Positions 1 to 6,035 of a stretch of DNA of 7,715 bases are shown in pieces. This DNA comes from UMGS1225 sp034086705. GTDB lineage: Bacteria > Bacillota > Clostridia > Oscillospirales > CAG-272. A model generated the notes under the pieces. The model was not told where the DNA came from, ran no database searches, and saw only the letters and a list, made by a program, of their open reading frames with translations. Position 1 is the stretch's first letter. Every line of letters starts with the position of its first letter. Made by a program: the position numbers and the translations under genes. The stretch covers positions 1 through 7,715 of the forward strand of contig JAXDZV010000056.1 in the NCBI GenBank assembly GCA_034086705.1. Reading direction: 5' to 3'.

Positions 1-712
1 CATCAGTATTCAGTATTTCTGGCACAAATCCTGCACAGATGCCTTGAATCTTATGTGGCCCCGAGATTCCCTTTGAAAGCACCGGAGAAGTAGCAGGCTC
101 TACAGCGACAACACGTATTTGCGGATTCTTGCTTTTGAGAAATTCACCAACCCCGGTAATCGTTCCACCTGTTCCGACACCTGCCACAAAAATATCCACC
201 TGTCCGTCGGTGTCCTCCCAAATTTCAGGGCCGGTTGTCGCACGGTGAATTGCAGGGTTTGCAGGATTTTCGAACTGGCCGGGAATAAAACTATTCGGTG
301 TCTGTTCGGCCAATTCTTTCGCTTTTTCAATTGCCCCCTTCATCCCCTTTGCTCCTTCTGTGAGCACCAACTCAGCACCGTATGCCTTCAGTAAATTTCG
401 CCGTTCTACGCTCATAGTCTCCGGCATCGTCAAAATCAACCGATACCCCCTTGCCGCAGCAACAGAAGCCAATCCGATACCCGTATTGCCGCTGGTTGGT
501 TCGATGATCACAGCGCCCGGCGCAAGTTTACCGCTGCGTTCTGCGTCATCCAGCATAGCCCTTGCAATCCGGTCTTTTACACTGCCGGCAGGGTTAAAAT
601 ATTCAAGCTTGGCATACAAATCGGCCTCCAATTCTCGTTTGGCAGCATAGTTACCAAGCCTCAAAAGCGGCGTACCGCCAATCAGATCCGTAATTTTCTC
701 ATAAATTTTCAT
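1..712 (-). CDS. cysK: Cysteine synthase A (O-acetylserine sulfhydrylase), 3' end missing
   Basis: This PLP enzyme makes L-cysteine from O-acetylserine and sulfide in the cytoplasm. The frame is open for 237 residues from 712 to the left edge; the family is usually about 305-310 residues, so roughly 70 C-terminal residues lie outside the window. Visible landmarks are the N-terminal GGTPLLRL (12-19), the PLP-binding lysine K46 in NPAGSVKDR, the substrate loop TSGNTG (73-78), the FIPGQFENPANP segment (142-153), the PLP-phosphate loop GTGGT (180-184) and GPHKIQG (218-224). The start at 712 is chosen over an in-frame ATG at 718 because AGGGAGG lies 7 nt from the former and only 1 nt from the latter. 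One oddity is Cys226 in GICAGF, where well-known CysK proteins have GIGAGF. It diverges from mnmA and has a leader of about 167 nt. A cystathionine beta-synthase-like paralog is less likely, given the CysK-type LLKAYGAELVLTEG segment. Confidence 0.95.
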   Translation of the reverse strand, partial: MKIYEKITDLIGGTPLLRLGNYAAKRELEADLYAKLEYFNPAGSVKDRIARAMLDDAERSGKLAPGAVIIEPTSGNTGIGLASVAAARGYRLILTMPETMSVERRNLLKAYGAELVLTEGAKGMKGAIEKAKELAEQTPNSFIPGQFENPANPAIHRATTGPEIWEDTDGQVDIFVAGVGTGGTITGVGEFLKSKNPQIRVVAVEPATSPVLSKGISGPHKIQGICAGFVPEILNTD

Positions 713-719
713 AACCATA

Positions 720-726
720 CCTCCCT
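720..726 (-). promoter_or_regulatory. Ribosome binding site of cysK
   Basis: On the minus strand AGGGAGG sits 7 nt upstream of the ATG at 712. It decides between two in-frame ATGs (718 and 712), since the upstream one would overlap the spacing window. Confidence 0.85.
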
Positions 727-754
727 AAAATAATAAATTTTCTTCGCATGCGCC

Positions 755-835
755 TTACTGCGGCAGCGCGGCAGCATTTCTAACCGGATGTAGCACATAT
801 TTCTGGATGCCGGGACATCGCTGAATCACATACAT
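755..835 (-). CDS. Short leader ORF (26 aa) upstream of cysK, possible leader peptide
   Basis: On the minus strand an ATG at 835 is preceded by AAGGGAG with 8 nt spacing, a strong ribosome binding site. It opens a 26-codon frame that begins MYVIQRCPG, ends RNAAALPQ and stops with TAA at 755-757. The stop lies 42 nt before the cysK ATG. The ORF is inside the predicted cysK transcript, about 45 nt after the predicted start. It has a single cysteine codon (codon 7), so a classical attenuator with a run of cysteine codons is not evident. I recognise no protein family. It could be a regulatory leader peptide, an independent small protein, or a chance ORF with a good Shine-Dalgarno. The C-terminal part is encoded by an 8-bp tandem repeat. 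Confidence 0.4.
   Translation of the reverse strand: MYVIQRCPGIQKYVLHPVRNAAALPQ
760..775. repeat. Perfect tandem duplication of an 8-bp unit
   Basis: The unit GCGGCAGC occurs twice head to tail (760-767 and 768-775) within the 3' part of the cysK leader ORF. It is a GC-rich island in an AT-rich leader. A unit of 8 bp is not a multiple of three, so copy-number change would shift the leader ORF frame. Confidence 0.7.
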
Positions 836-851
836 TTTTGTCTCTCCCTTT

Positions 852-878
852 ATAACCTACTAATCATATAGTTTTTAT
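852..878. promoter_or_regulatory. Candidate repressor site at the cysK transcription start
   Basis: A 27-bp AT-rich segment begins ATAACCTACTAAT and ends TTTTTAT, with ATAA/TTAT as matching outer ends but poor symmetry between. It lies directly at or after the predicted cysK start site (about 879), where a repressor would block transcription. Its length and ACCTACTAAT half-site recall Rrf2-family sites such as CymR, which controls cysteine genes in Firmicutes. The resemblance is from memory and only one half is good, so this is a suggestion. Confidence 0.22.
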
Positions 879-885
879 GTGGATT

Positions 886-914
886 ATAATACCACGAGAA
901 TGTCCGTCTGTCAA
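886..914 (-). promoter_or_regulatory. Sigma-A-type promoter for the leader ORF and cysK
   Basis: On the minus strand a perfect -35 TTGACA (909-914) is followed by a 17-nt spacer and a -10 TATTAT (886-891). The predicted start is about 879, giving a leader of about 167 nt before cysK that includes the short ORF. It is the best promoter match in the window. Confidence 0.75.
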
Positions 915-939
915 GTACTTTTTCAAATTTTCCACACGA

Positions 940-964
940 TATAATTTTTATAAATAAAGAAGGA
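940..964 (+). promoter_or_regulatory. Probable -10 element and ribosome binding site of mnmA
   Basis: A perfect TATAAT lies at 940-945, but no good -35 is found 15-19 nt upstream; the area is ACTTTTT-rich. AAGAAGGA at 957-964 is the ribosome binding site, 8 nt before the ATG at 973. If this -10 is used the 5' leader is only about 20 nt. A second TATAAT at 885-890 overlaps the divergent cysK -10 and also lacks a -35. Confidence 0.45.
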
Positions 965-972
965 TACTTTTC

Positions 973-2052
973 ATGTCTGAAAAAGCAATTATCGCCATGA
1001 GCGGCGGCGTTGACTCCAGTGTAGCAGCCTATCTTGCAAAACAAGCAGGATATACTTGTATCGGCGTTACCATGAAACTTTTTGCAAACACGGATATCGG
1101 CGTTTCCAGAGCGCATAGCTGCTGTTCATTGGACGATGTTGAGGACGCTCGTAGCGTTGCAAAACAGCTCGGCATGCCGTATTATGTATTCAACTTCGCC
1201 GATCGGTTTGAGCAAACTGTAATTAAACGGTTTATTCATGACTACGAAAACGGAAGAACACCAAATCCTTGCATTGACTGTAACCGGTATTTAAAATTTG
1301 AAAAACTGTATCGGCGTGCACAAGAACTGGATTGCAGCTATGTTGTGACCGGTCATTATGCACGTATTGAGAAAAATGGCGATCGTTTTTTGCTCAAACG
1401 CGGCTTGGACCCCGCCAAAGATCAAAGTTACGTGCTGTATGCTATGACACAGCAACAGCTTTCCCACACACTGTTCCCTTTGGGTAGTATGCAAAAAGAA
1501 GCAGTGCGTGCACTTGCAACTTCTTTGCAATTCTGCAATGATCGCAAACCGGATAGTCAAGACATCTGTTTTGTGCCGCAAGGGAAGTATGCAGATTTCA
1601 TCACAAACTATACCGGAAAAACATACCCCACCGGCTCTTTTGTTGACACAAGCGGAAACGTACTCGGTGAACACCGCGGAATCATTCGCTACACAGTCGG
1701 ACAGCGAAAGGGGCTGGGCCTCGCCTTGCCGCAGCCACTGTATGTTTGCAATATCAATGCAGAGGAAAACAAAGTTGTGCTTGGCCCTTCCGATTCTCTG
1801 TATGCACGAAAACTGACAGCATGCGATGTCAATCTTATTTCCGTGCCCTCTCTGCCCCATCCCATGCGTGTACACGCAAAGGTGCGTTACCGACAAGCTG
1901 AACAACCTGCCACCGCTGTGCAATCTGCAGATGGACTCTTACATGTATCTTTTGATACGCCGCAACGTGCCATTACCAAAGGACAAGCTGTCGTTTTATA
2001 TGACGGTGATATCGTCGTGGGAGGCGGCACCATCTGTGAAGTCGGCACCTGA
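973..2052 (+). CDS. mnmA: tRNA-specific 2-thiouridylase MnmA
   Basis: MnmA adenylates U34 of tRNA(Lys), tRNA(Glu) and tRNA(Gln) and replaces the C2 oxygen with sulfur that comes from a cysteine desulfurase. The protein has 359 residues, the usual length. The N-terminal PP-loop is MSGGVDSS (9-16); GHYAR (127-131) and DQSYVLY (150-156) are further family landmarks. The catalytic cysteine pair is C103 (in NPCIDCN, 98-104) and C199 (in DSQDICFVP, 194-202). The C-terminal beta-barrel region follows YTVGQRKGLG (240-249). This subtype has cysteine at 100 where the E. coli enzyme has aspartate (NPDILC), plus an adjacent pair C50-C51. The start is supported by AAGAAGGA 8 nt upstream. It is a single-gene unit, divergent from cysK and convergent with galE, and ends in a strong terminator. 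No cysteine desulfurase gene is next to it. Confidence 0.97.
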   Translation: MSEKAIIAMSGGVDSSVAAYLAKQAGYTCIGVTMKLFANTDIGVSRAHSCCSLDDVEDARSVAKQLGMPYYVFNFADRFEQTVIKRFIHDYENGRTPNPCIDCNRYLKFEKLYRRAQELDCSYVVTGHYARIEKNGDRFLLKRGLDPAKDQSYVLYAMTQQQLSHTLFPLGSMQKEAVRALATSLQFCNDRKPDSQDICFVPQGKYADFITNYTGKTYPTGSFVDTSGNVLGEHRGIIRYTVGQRKGLGLALPQPLYVCNINAEENKVVLGPSDSLYARKLTACDVNLISVPSLPHPMRVHAKVRYRQAEQPATAVQSADGLLHVSFDTPQRAITKGQAVVLYDGDIVVGGGTICEVGT

Positions 2053-2057
2053 AACAT

Positions 2058-2088
2058 AAAACCGAAAGGCAAACAGCCTTTCGGTTTT
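2058..2088. terminator. Bidirectional intrinsic terminator between mnmA and galE
   Basis: A perfect 13-bp stem (2058-2070 with 2076-2088) has a 5-nt loop AAACA, starting 5 nt after the mnmA stop. The stem ends in AAAA/TTTT, so it gives a T-run on either strand and can serve both convergent genes; galE stops 4 nt from its other side. Confidence 0.92.
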
Positions 2089-2092
2089 GCAT

Positions 2093-3091
2093 TTATTTGT
2101 GGTTTTTCGCAAAGTTCCATGCATCGCGGCACATATCCTCAATGCCGAGTTTTGCCGTCCATCCCAATTCATTTTTTGCCTTTGTCGGGTCTGCAAAGCA
2201 CTCTGCCACATCTCCGGGGCGACGCGGAGTCACTGTATAAGGTATTTCCATTTCACACGCCTTTTCCAAAGCATGTATAATATCAAATACGGAATATCCG
2301 TTTCCGGTTCCTAAATTGTATGCATCGCACTTATTCTCTTGCCGCACCTTTGCAATTGCAGCCAGGTGCCCCTTTGCTAAATCCACTACATGAATATAAT
2401 CGCGTACACCGGTTCCATCCTTGGTAGGATAGTCATCTCCATATACTGTAATAGATGGGGTTTTTCCCATAGCAACATCCAAAAGACGGGGCATCAGGTT
2501 ATTCGGAATACCATTGGGATCTTCCCCGATCAAACCACTTGCATGTGCACCAACCGGATTGAAATACCGAAGTAATGCAATGGACCAATCAGAATCTGCC
2601 GCCCAAAGATCACGGAGAATGTTTTCAATCATTAACTTGGTAGAGCCATACGGGTTGGTTGTGGACAGCGGAAAATCCTCACGAATCGGCACCGTCTTCG
2701 GTGCACCGTATACCGTGGCGGATGAAGAAAAAACAATACGTTTGCACCCGTGGCGTTGCATTGCTTGCAACAAAACCAATGTCCCGGTGATATTGTTATG
2801 ATAATAAGCAAGCGGCTTTTGCACACTTTCCCCCACTGCCTTCAGGCCTGCAAAATGAATCACTTCCGTAATATCATTTTGAGAAAAAATGTGCTCCATT
2901 GCATCGGCATCCAACATATCTGCCTGATAAAATGGAAAATTTTCCCCTGTTAGCTCTTTGACCGCTTCAACCGCACTCATCTTGCTGTTATGAAAATTAT
3001 CAAACACCACAATTTTTTCACCTGCCTGTAAAAGCTCAACGCAGGTGTGCGTGCCGATAAAACCGGCCCCGCCTGTAACTAAAATAGCCAT
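2093..3091 (-). CDS. galE: UDP-glucose 4-epimerase GalE
   Basis: GalE interconverts UDP-glucose and UDP-galactose in the Leloir pathway and in supply of sugar precursors for surface polysaccharides. The 332-residue protein is a short-chain dehydrogenase-fold enzyme of typical length. It has the NAD-binding GGAGFIG (7-13), S124 in SSSATVYG, the catalytic Y148 and K152 in YGSTK, the RDYIHV segment (230-235) and RRPGD (290-294). At 298 it has Cys (VAECFAD), aligned with E. coli Tyr299 and human Cys307; a small residue here is known to admit N-acetylated sugars, so UDP-GlcNAc/UDP-GalNAc activity is plausible. An in-frame ATG at 3121 is rejected because AAGGAG at 3101-3106 stands 9 nt before the ATG at 3091 and the Rossmann fold begins there. 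The gene has its own promoter and no other galactose gene nearby. Confidence 0.96.
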   Translation of the reverse strand: MAILVTGGAGFIGTHTCVELLQAGEKIVVFDNFHNSKMSAVEAVKELTGENFPFYQADMLDADAMEHIFSQNDITEVIHFAGLKAVGESVQKPLAYYHNNITGTLVLLQAMQRHGCKRIVFSSSATVYGAPKTVPIREDFPLSTTNPYGSTKLMIENILRDLWAADSDWSIALLRYFNPVGAHASGLIGEDPNGIPNNLMPRLLDVAMGKTPSITVYGDDYPTKDGTGVRDYIHVVDLAKGHLAAIAKVRQENKCDAYNLGTGNGYSVFDIIHALEKACEMEIPYTVTPRRPGDVAECFADPTKAKNELGWTAKLGIEDMCRDAWNFAKNHK

Positions 3092-3100
3092 CGCTTCTCT

Positions 3101-3106
3101 CTCCTT
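3101..3106 (-). promoter_or_regulatory. Ribosome binding site of galE
   Basis: AAGGAG on the minus strand, 9 nt from the ATG at 3091. It fixes the start there and rules out the in-frame ATG at 3121, which would put this motif inside the coding region. Confidence 0.85.
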
Positions 3107-3137
3107 ACTGGTCTTGTACATTTACTAACCAGCACAT

Positions 3138-3166
3138 ATCCTACCATATTCTGCCCCTGTTTGCAA
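3138..3166 (-). promoter_or_regulatory. Probable promoter of galE
   Basis: On the minus strand TTGCAA (3161-3166), a 17-nt spacer and TAGGAT (3138-3143) make a reasonable sigma-A promoter. The predicted start near 3131 gives a leader of about 40 nt. It lies downstream of the ftsH terminator, so galE is probably a separate unit. The rest of the 247-nt gap between galE and ftsH shows no gene. Confidence 0.55.
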
Positions 3167-3218
3167 CGGGTTTTGAAAAAAAACGAAACAAAGTCCTGCT
3201 TGTATGTACCTTTTCTTG

Positions 3219-3263
3219 ATAAAACAGCACCGATTTTGCTATCTTTGCAAAGTCGGTGCTGTT
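3219..3263 (-). terminator. Intrinsic terminator after ftsH
   Basis: Read on the minus strand, an 11-bp stem (3253-3263 with 3223-3233) is extended by an inner 5-bp stem (3247-3251 with 3235-3239) after one mismatch, and is followed by TTTTATC. It begins 75 nt past the ftsH stop and would end the dnaB-tilS-hpt-ftsH transcript. Confidence 0.75.
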
Positions 3264-3338
3264 CTGCTATACAGCTATTCTCGGGTTTCAAATACCGCAT
3301 TCGGCTCCATCGTTTGCAACAACTCCGGAAAGCACGTT

Positions 3339-5405
3339 TTATTCGTCATCCTGTCCGGAACTGTCTTTTTCTCCGTCTGCATCATCGTCTGAGTCCGAAT
3401 CGTTTTTTTGCGAAGGAAAATTCGGTGCTCCGTATGCAAAACCATGCATATGGTTTTGCTCTTCCTCTCGATGTCTGCGGGCCTGTTCATCCTCTGCACG
3501 GCGCTCTTGCTCTTGCTTTTTGCGCCTTGCATCTTCCTCAGCCTGTTTCTTTCGTTTTTCTTCAACCATAGCATTCAGCGATTCTTCTGAAGCTCCCTGC
3601 TCAAGATATGCCTTGAACTGGTCGCCTGTCATCACTTCATACTTGACAAGATATTCGGCAACAAAACGCAGCTTTTCTTCATTCTCATCCAGCAACTGCT
3701 TTGCGCGTGCATATGCTTCTTCTATGATTGCTCGAATTTCCGTATCAATCTCTGCAGCAATTTTCTCTGAATAGCCGTTAGAGTTGTTGATCTCATACCC
3801 CAAAAACACTTCATCCCGATCGCTCCCCCAAACCACAGGGCCGAGTTTCTCACTCATGCCGAGTCGCGTCACCATGCGGTTTGCTATGCGGGTTGCACGT
3901 TCCATATCATTTGAAGCACCACCGGAAATATCGTCAAAGACTAATTCTTCCGCCGCACGTCCACCCAACAACATACAGATACGATCTTGCAGTTCCTTGC
4001 GATATACGGAATACTTATCCTCTTCCGGAATGCTCAGAGTGACCCCAAGTGCGTTGCCGGAAGGAATAATTGAAATTTCATGCACTGGGTCATTTCCCGG
4101 AAGCAAATAGCTAATCAATGCATGGCCCGCCTCATGGTATGCCGTTTTGCGCTTTTCCGCTTCTTTAATATGCATAGACTTTTTCTGCGGCCCCATAACG
4201 ATCTTGGAGAAAGCCTGTTCAATATCATCCATCCCGATCAGGCTTTTATTTTTGCGCGCTGCCAAAAGCGCAGCTTCGTTTAATAAATTAGCCAAATCTG
4301 CACCGGTAAACCCGGCAGTGGTACGTGCAACTACCGACAAATCCACGTCAGAAGCCAAAGGCTTGTTTCTGGCATGCACCTTTAAAATTTCTTCTCTGCC
4401 ACGAATATCCGGCTGATGGACAGTTATCTGCCGGTCAAAACGCCCCGGACGCAACAAAGCGGGATCCAAAATATCCGGGCGGTTGGTTGCAGCCATTACG
4501 ATGATTCCTTCGTGTGTGCCAAAACCATCCATTTCTACCAAAAGTTGATTGAGCGTTTGCTCTCTTTCATCGTGACCGCCGCCTAAACCTGCCCCACGAT
4601 GTCGACCGACCGCGTCGATTTCGTCAATAAAGATAATCGATGCCGGGCTTTTGCGTGCTGTTTCAAACAAATCTCTAACACGGGAAGCCCCCACACCAAC
4701 ATACATTTCCACAAAATCCGAACCGGAAATTGAATAAAAAGGCACATCCGCTTCCCCTGCTACAGCTTTTGCCAGCAACGTTTTACCAGTACCGGGCGGG
4801 CCAACCAGAAGCACCCCACGCGGAATCCGTGCTCCCAAACGTACAAATTTTTGTGGATCACGCAAAAAGTCTACTACCTCGCGCAATTCCTCTTTTTCCT
4901 CGTCTGCTCCGGCAACATCTGTAAAATAGACCTTCTTTTTGCTCTCAGAGGCCACCTTCGCGCGCGCTTTGCCAAATGAAGCAATCTTACCGCCCTTGCC
5001 ACCTGCCTGATTCATCATAACAATCCAAATAATTACAAAGATGACAACAACCAGCAACATCGGTAAATATGCAACCCACCAGGGAACCTTGCTGTATGGC
5101 TCAATATCCAGCTTTTTGATGATTCCCTTTTCATATTGCTTCTCAACCGTGTCAGCAAAACGCTCCAAATAGGTATCATAATCACGCAGTTGGAAGGATG
5201 TTACTTTTCCCTCGGTATCTGTCAGCGTTAAAACGTCCTTTTTATCCAAGGCAACCTGCGTAACCTTTTCCTCGTTGAGCATGGACAGAATCTGACCATA
5301 GTCTGCTTGTTCCGCTTCTCCGATGCTGAAAATATAGGAAACGAAAAAAATCAGCCCAACGATCAAAATCAGGTAAAATAAAATTGATTTCAAGGAATTT
5401 TTCAT
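3339..5405 (-). CDS. ftsH: ATP-dependent zinc metalloprotease FtsH
   Basis: FtsH is a membrane-anchored hexameric AAA+ protease that extracts and degrades membrane and short-lived cytosolic proteins. The 688-residue chain has two membrane segments (about 8-26 and 112-131) around an extracytoplasmic domain, then the AAA+ module. Walker A is GPPGTGKT (202-209), the pore loop MYVG (234-237), Walker B IIFIDE (257-262), and the second region of homology ends RPGRFD (319-324), with arginine fingers R319 and R322. The protease domain has HEAGH (424-428) and the third zinc ligand D500. After about 610 comes an E/K/R/Q-rich stretch likely to form a coiled coil (about 614-650), an HMHG patch and a very acidic tail (669-688). 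The pore aromatic is Tyr235 rather than the more common Phe. The start at 5405 has only a weak Shine-Dalgarno (CGGATG, 5 nt away), but it precedes the first membrane helix directly. It is the last gene of the operon. Confidence 0.97.
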   Translation of the reverse strand: MKNSLKSILFYLILIVGLIFFVSYIFSIGEAEQADYGQILSMLNEEKVTQVALDKKDVLTLTDTEGKVTSFQLRDYDTYLERFADTVEKQYEKGIIKKLDIEPYSKVPWWVAYLPMLLVVVIFVIIWIVMMNQAGGKGGKIASFGKARAKVASESKKKVYFTDVAGADEEKEELREVVDFLRDPQKFVRLGARIPRGVLLVGPPGTGKTLLAKAVAGEADVPFYSISGSDFVEMYVGVGASRVRDLFETARKSPASIIFIDEIDAVGRHRGAGLGGGHDEREQTLNQLLVEMDGFGTHEGIIVMAATNRPDILDPALLRPGRFDRQITVHQPDIRGREEILKVHARNKPLASDVDLSVVARTTAGFTGADLANLLNEAALLAARKNKSLIGMDDIEQAFSKIVMGPQKKSMHIKEAEKRKTAYHEAGHALISYLLPGNDPVHEISIIPSGNALGVTLSIPEEDKYSVYRKELQDRICMLLGGRAAEELVFDDISGGASNDMERATRIANRMVTRLGMSEKLGPVVWGSDRDEVFLGYEINNSNGYSEKIAAEIDTEIRAIIEEAYARAKQLLDENEEKLRFVAEYLVKYEVMTGDQFKAYLEQGASEESLNAMVEEKRKKQAEEDARRKKQEQERRAEDEQARRHREEEQNHMHGFAYGAPNFPSQKNDSDSDDDADGEKDSSGQDDE

Positions 5406-5445
5406 TGTTTCATCCGTTTCTCAGCGACTTTGCAAAAATATTACC

Positions 5446-5469
5446 GCTGTTCTGCGCCGTTGGAACAGC
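5446..5469 (-). other. Small hairpin in the hpt-ftsH gap
   Basis: A perfect 7-bp inverted repeat GCTGTTC/GAACAGC (5446-5452 and 5463-5469) with a 10-nt loop lies in the 78-nt spacer between hpt and ftsH. On the minus strand a run of five T follows only about 8 nt later, so it is a poor terminator. It could be a processing or attenuation site that tunes ftsH relative to hpt, or chance. Confidence 0.3.
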
Positions 5470-5483
5470 CCGAATACAAAGAG

Positions 5484-6035
5484 TTATGCTTGATAAACCT
5501 CCGGCTTTAATATCCCGACATACGGCAATGCGCGAAATCTCTCCGCGTAGTCCAACCCATATCCCACGACAAATTCGTTCGGAATTTCTTTGCCGACATA
5601 ATCCGGTGTAAAGCTAACCTCACGGCGGGTCGGCTTATCTAAAAGCGTACAGGTTCGTACACTTTTAGCACCTTTAAGCCGCAGATACTCACATAGATAA
5701 GAAAGTGTCTTGCCGCTATCAATGATATCTTCTACCACAAGGATATCACAAAGATTCAAATCTTTTCGCATCAGATCCAAAATAATATTCACGCTACCGC
5801 TTGTCACTGTAGACGCCCCGTAAGATGAAACCTTCATAAAATCAATCTCTACCGGAACCGTCAATTTTTTCATCAGCTCTCCCATAAATACAACAGAGCC
5901 CTTCAAAATACACAGCAGCAACAAATGTTTATCCTGCCCCGCATAGTCACGGCTGATCTGTGCAGCAACCCGATCAATAATCTCATCAATTTCTCGCTCG
6001 TCAATGAGTACCCGCTCAATCTCGTTTGGTATCAT
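5484..6035 (-). CDS. hpt: Hypoxanthine phosphoribosyltransferase
   Basis: This purine-salvage enzyme transfers the phosphoribosyl group of PRPP to hypoxanthine or guanine to give IMP or GMP. The protein has 183 residues, normal for bacterial Hpt. The PRPP-binding motif VVEDIIDSGKTL spans 100-111, the flexible-loop Ser-Tyr is at 71-72, the early loop LKGS is at 44-47, and the purine-binding region runs from K134 to GYGLDYAERFR (158-168). An in-frame ATG at 6056 is rejected because AAAGGA (6043-6048) sits 7 nt before the ATG at 6035. The start lies inside the end of tilS (20-nt overlap), so translation is probably coupled. The TilS-Hpt-FtsH order is widespread in Firmicutes, and in Bacillus subtilis TilS and HprT have been reported to influence ftsH expression. 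Confidence 0.97.
   Translation of the reverse strand: MIPNEIERVLIDEREIDEIIDRVAAQISRDYAGQDKHLLLLCILKGSVVFMGELMKKLTVPVEIDFMKVSSYGASTVTSGSVNIILDLMRKDLNLCDILVVEDIIDSGKTLSYLCEYLRLKGAKSVRTCTLLDKPTRREVSFTPDYVGKEIPNEFVVGYGLDYAERFRALPYVGILKPEVYQA

Noticed and set aside
713..885. T-box or SAM riboswitch in the cysK leader
   Set aside because: I looked for the T-box antiterminator signature, the S-box core and a terminator stem with a T-run before cysK; none is present.
1291..1923. Minus-strand open frame of 210 codons
   Set aside because: It lies wholly antisense to mnmA, whose frame has full family motifs; no ribosome binding site or family likeness was seen.
3092..3121. Ten-residue N-terminal extension of galE
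   Set aside because: The extension contains the AAGGAG ribosome binding site, and the Rossmann motif starts right after the ATG at 3091.
3079..3300. Minus-strand 73-codon frame between ftsH and galE
   Set aside because: It runs through the ftsH terminator and galE promoter and overlaps the galE start; no plausible ribosome binding site.
3256..3774. Plus-strand Ser/Phe-rich open frame of 172 codons
   Set aside because: It is antisense to the ftsH 3' end, and its composition reflects the acidic and charged codons of ftsH read backwards.
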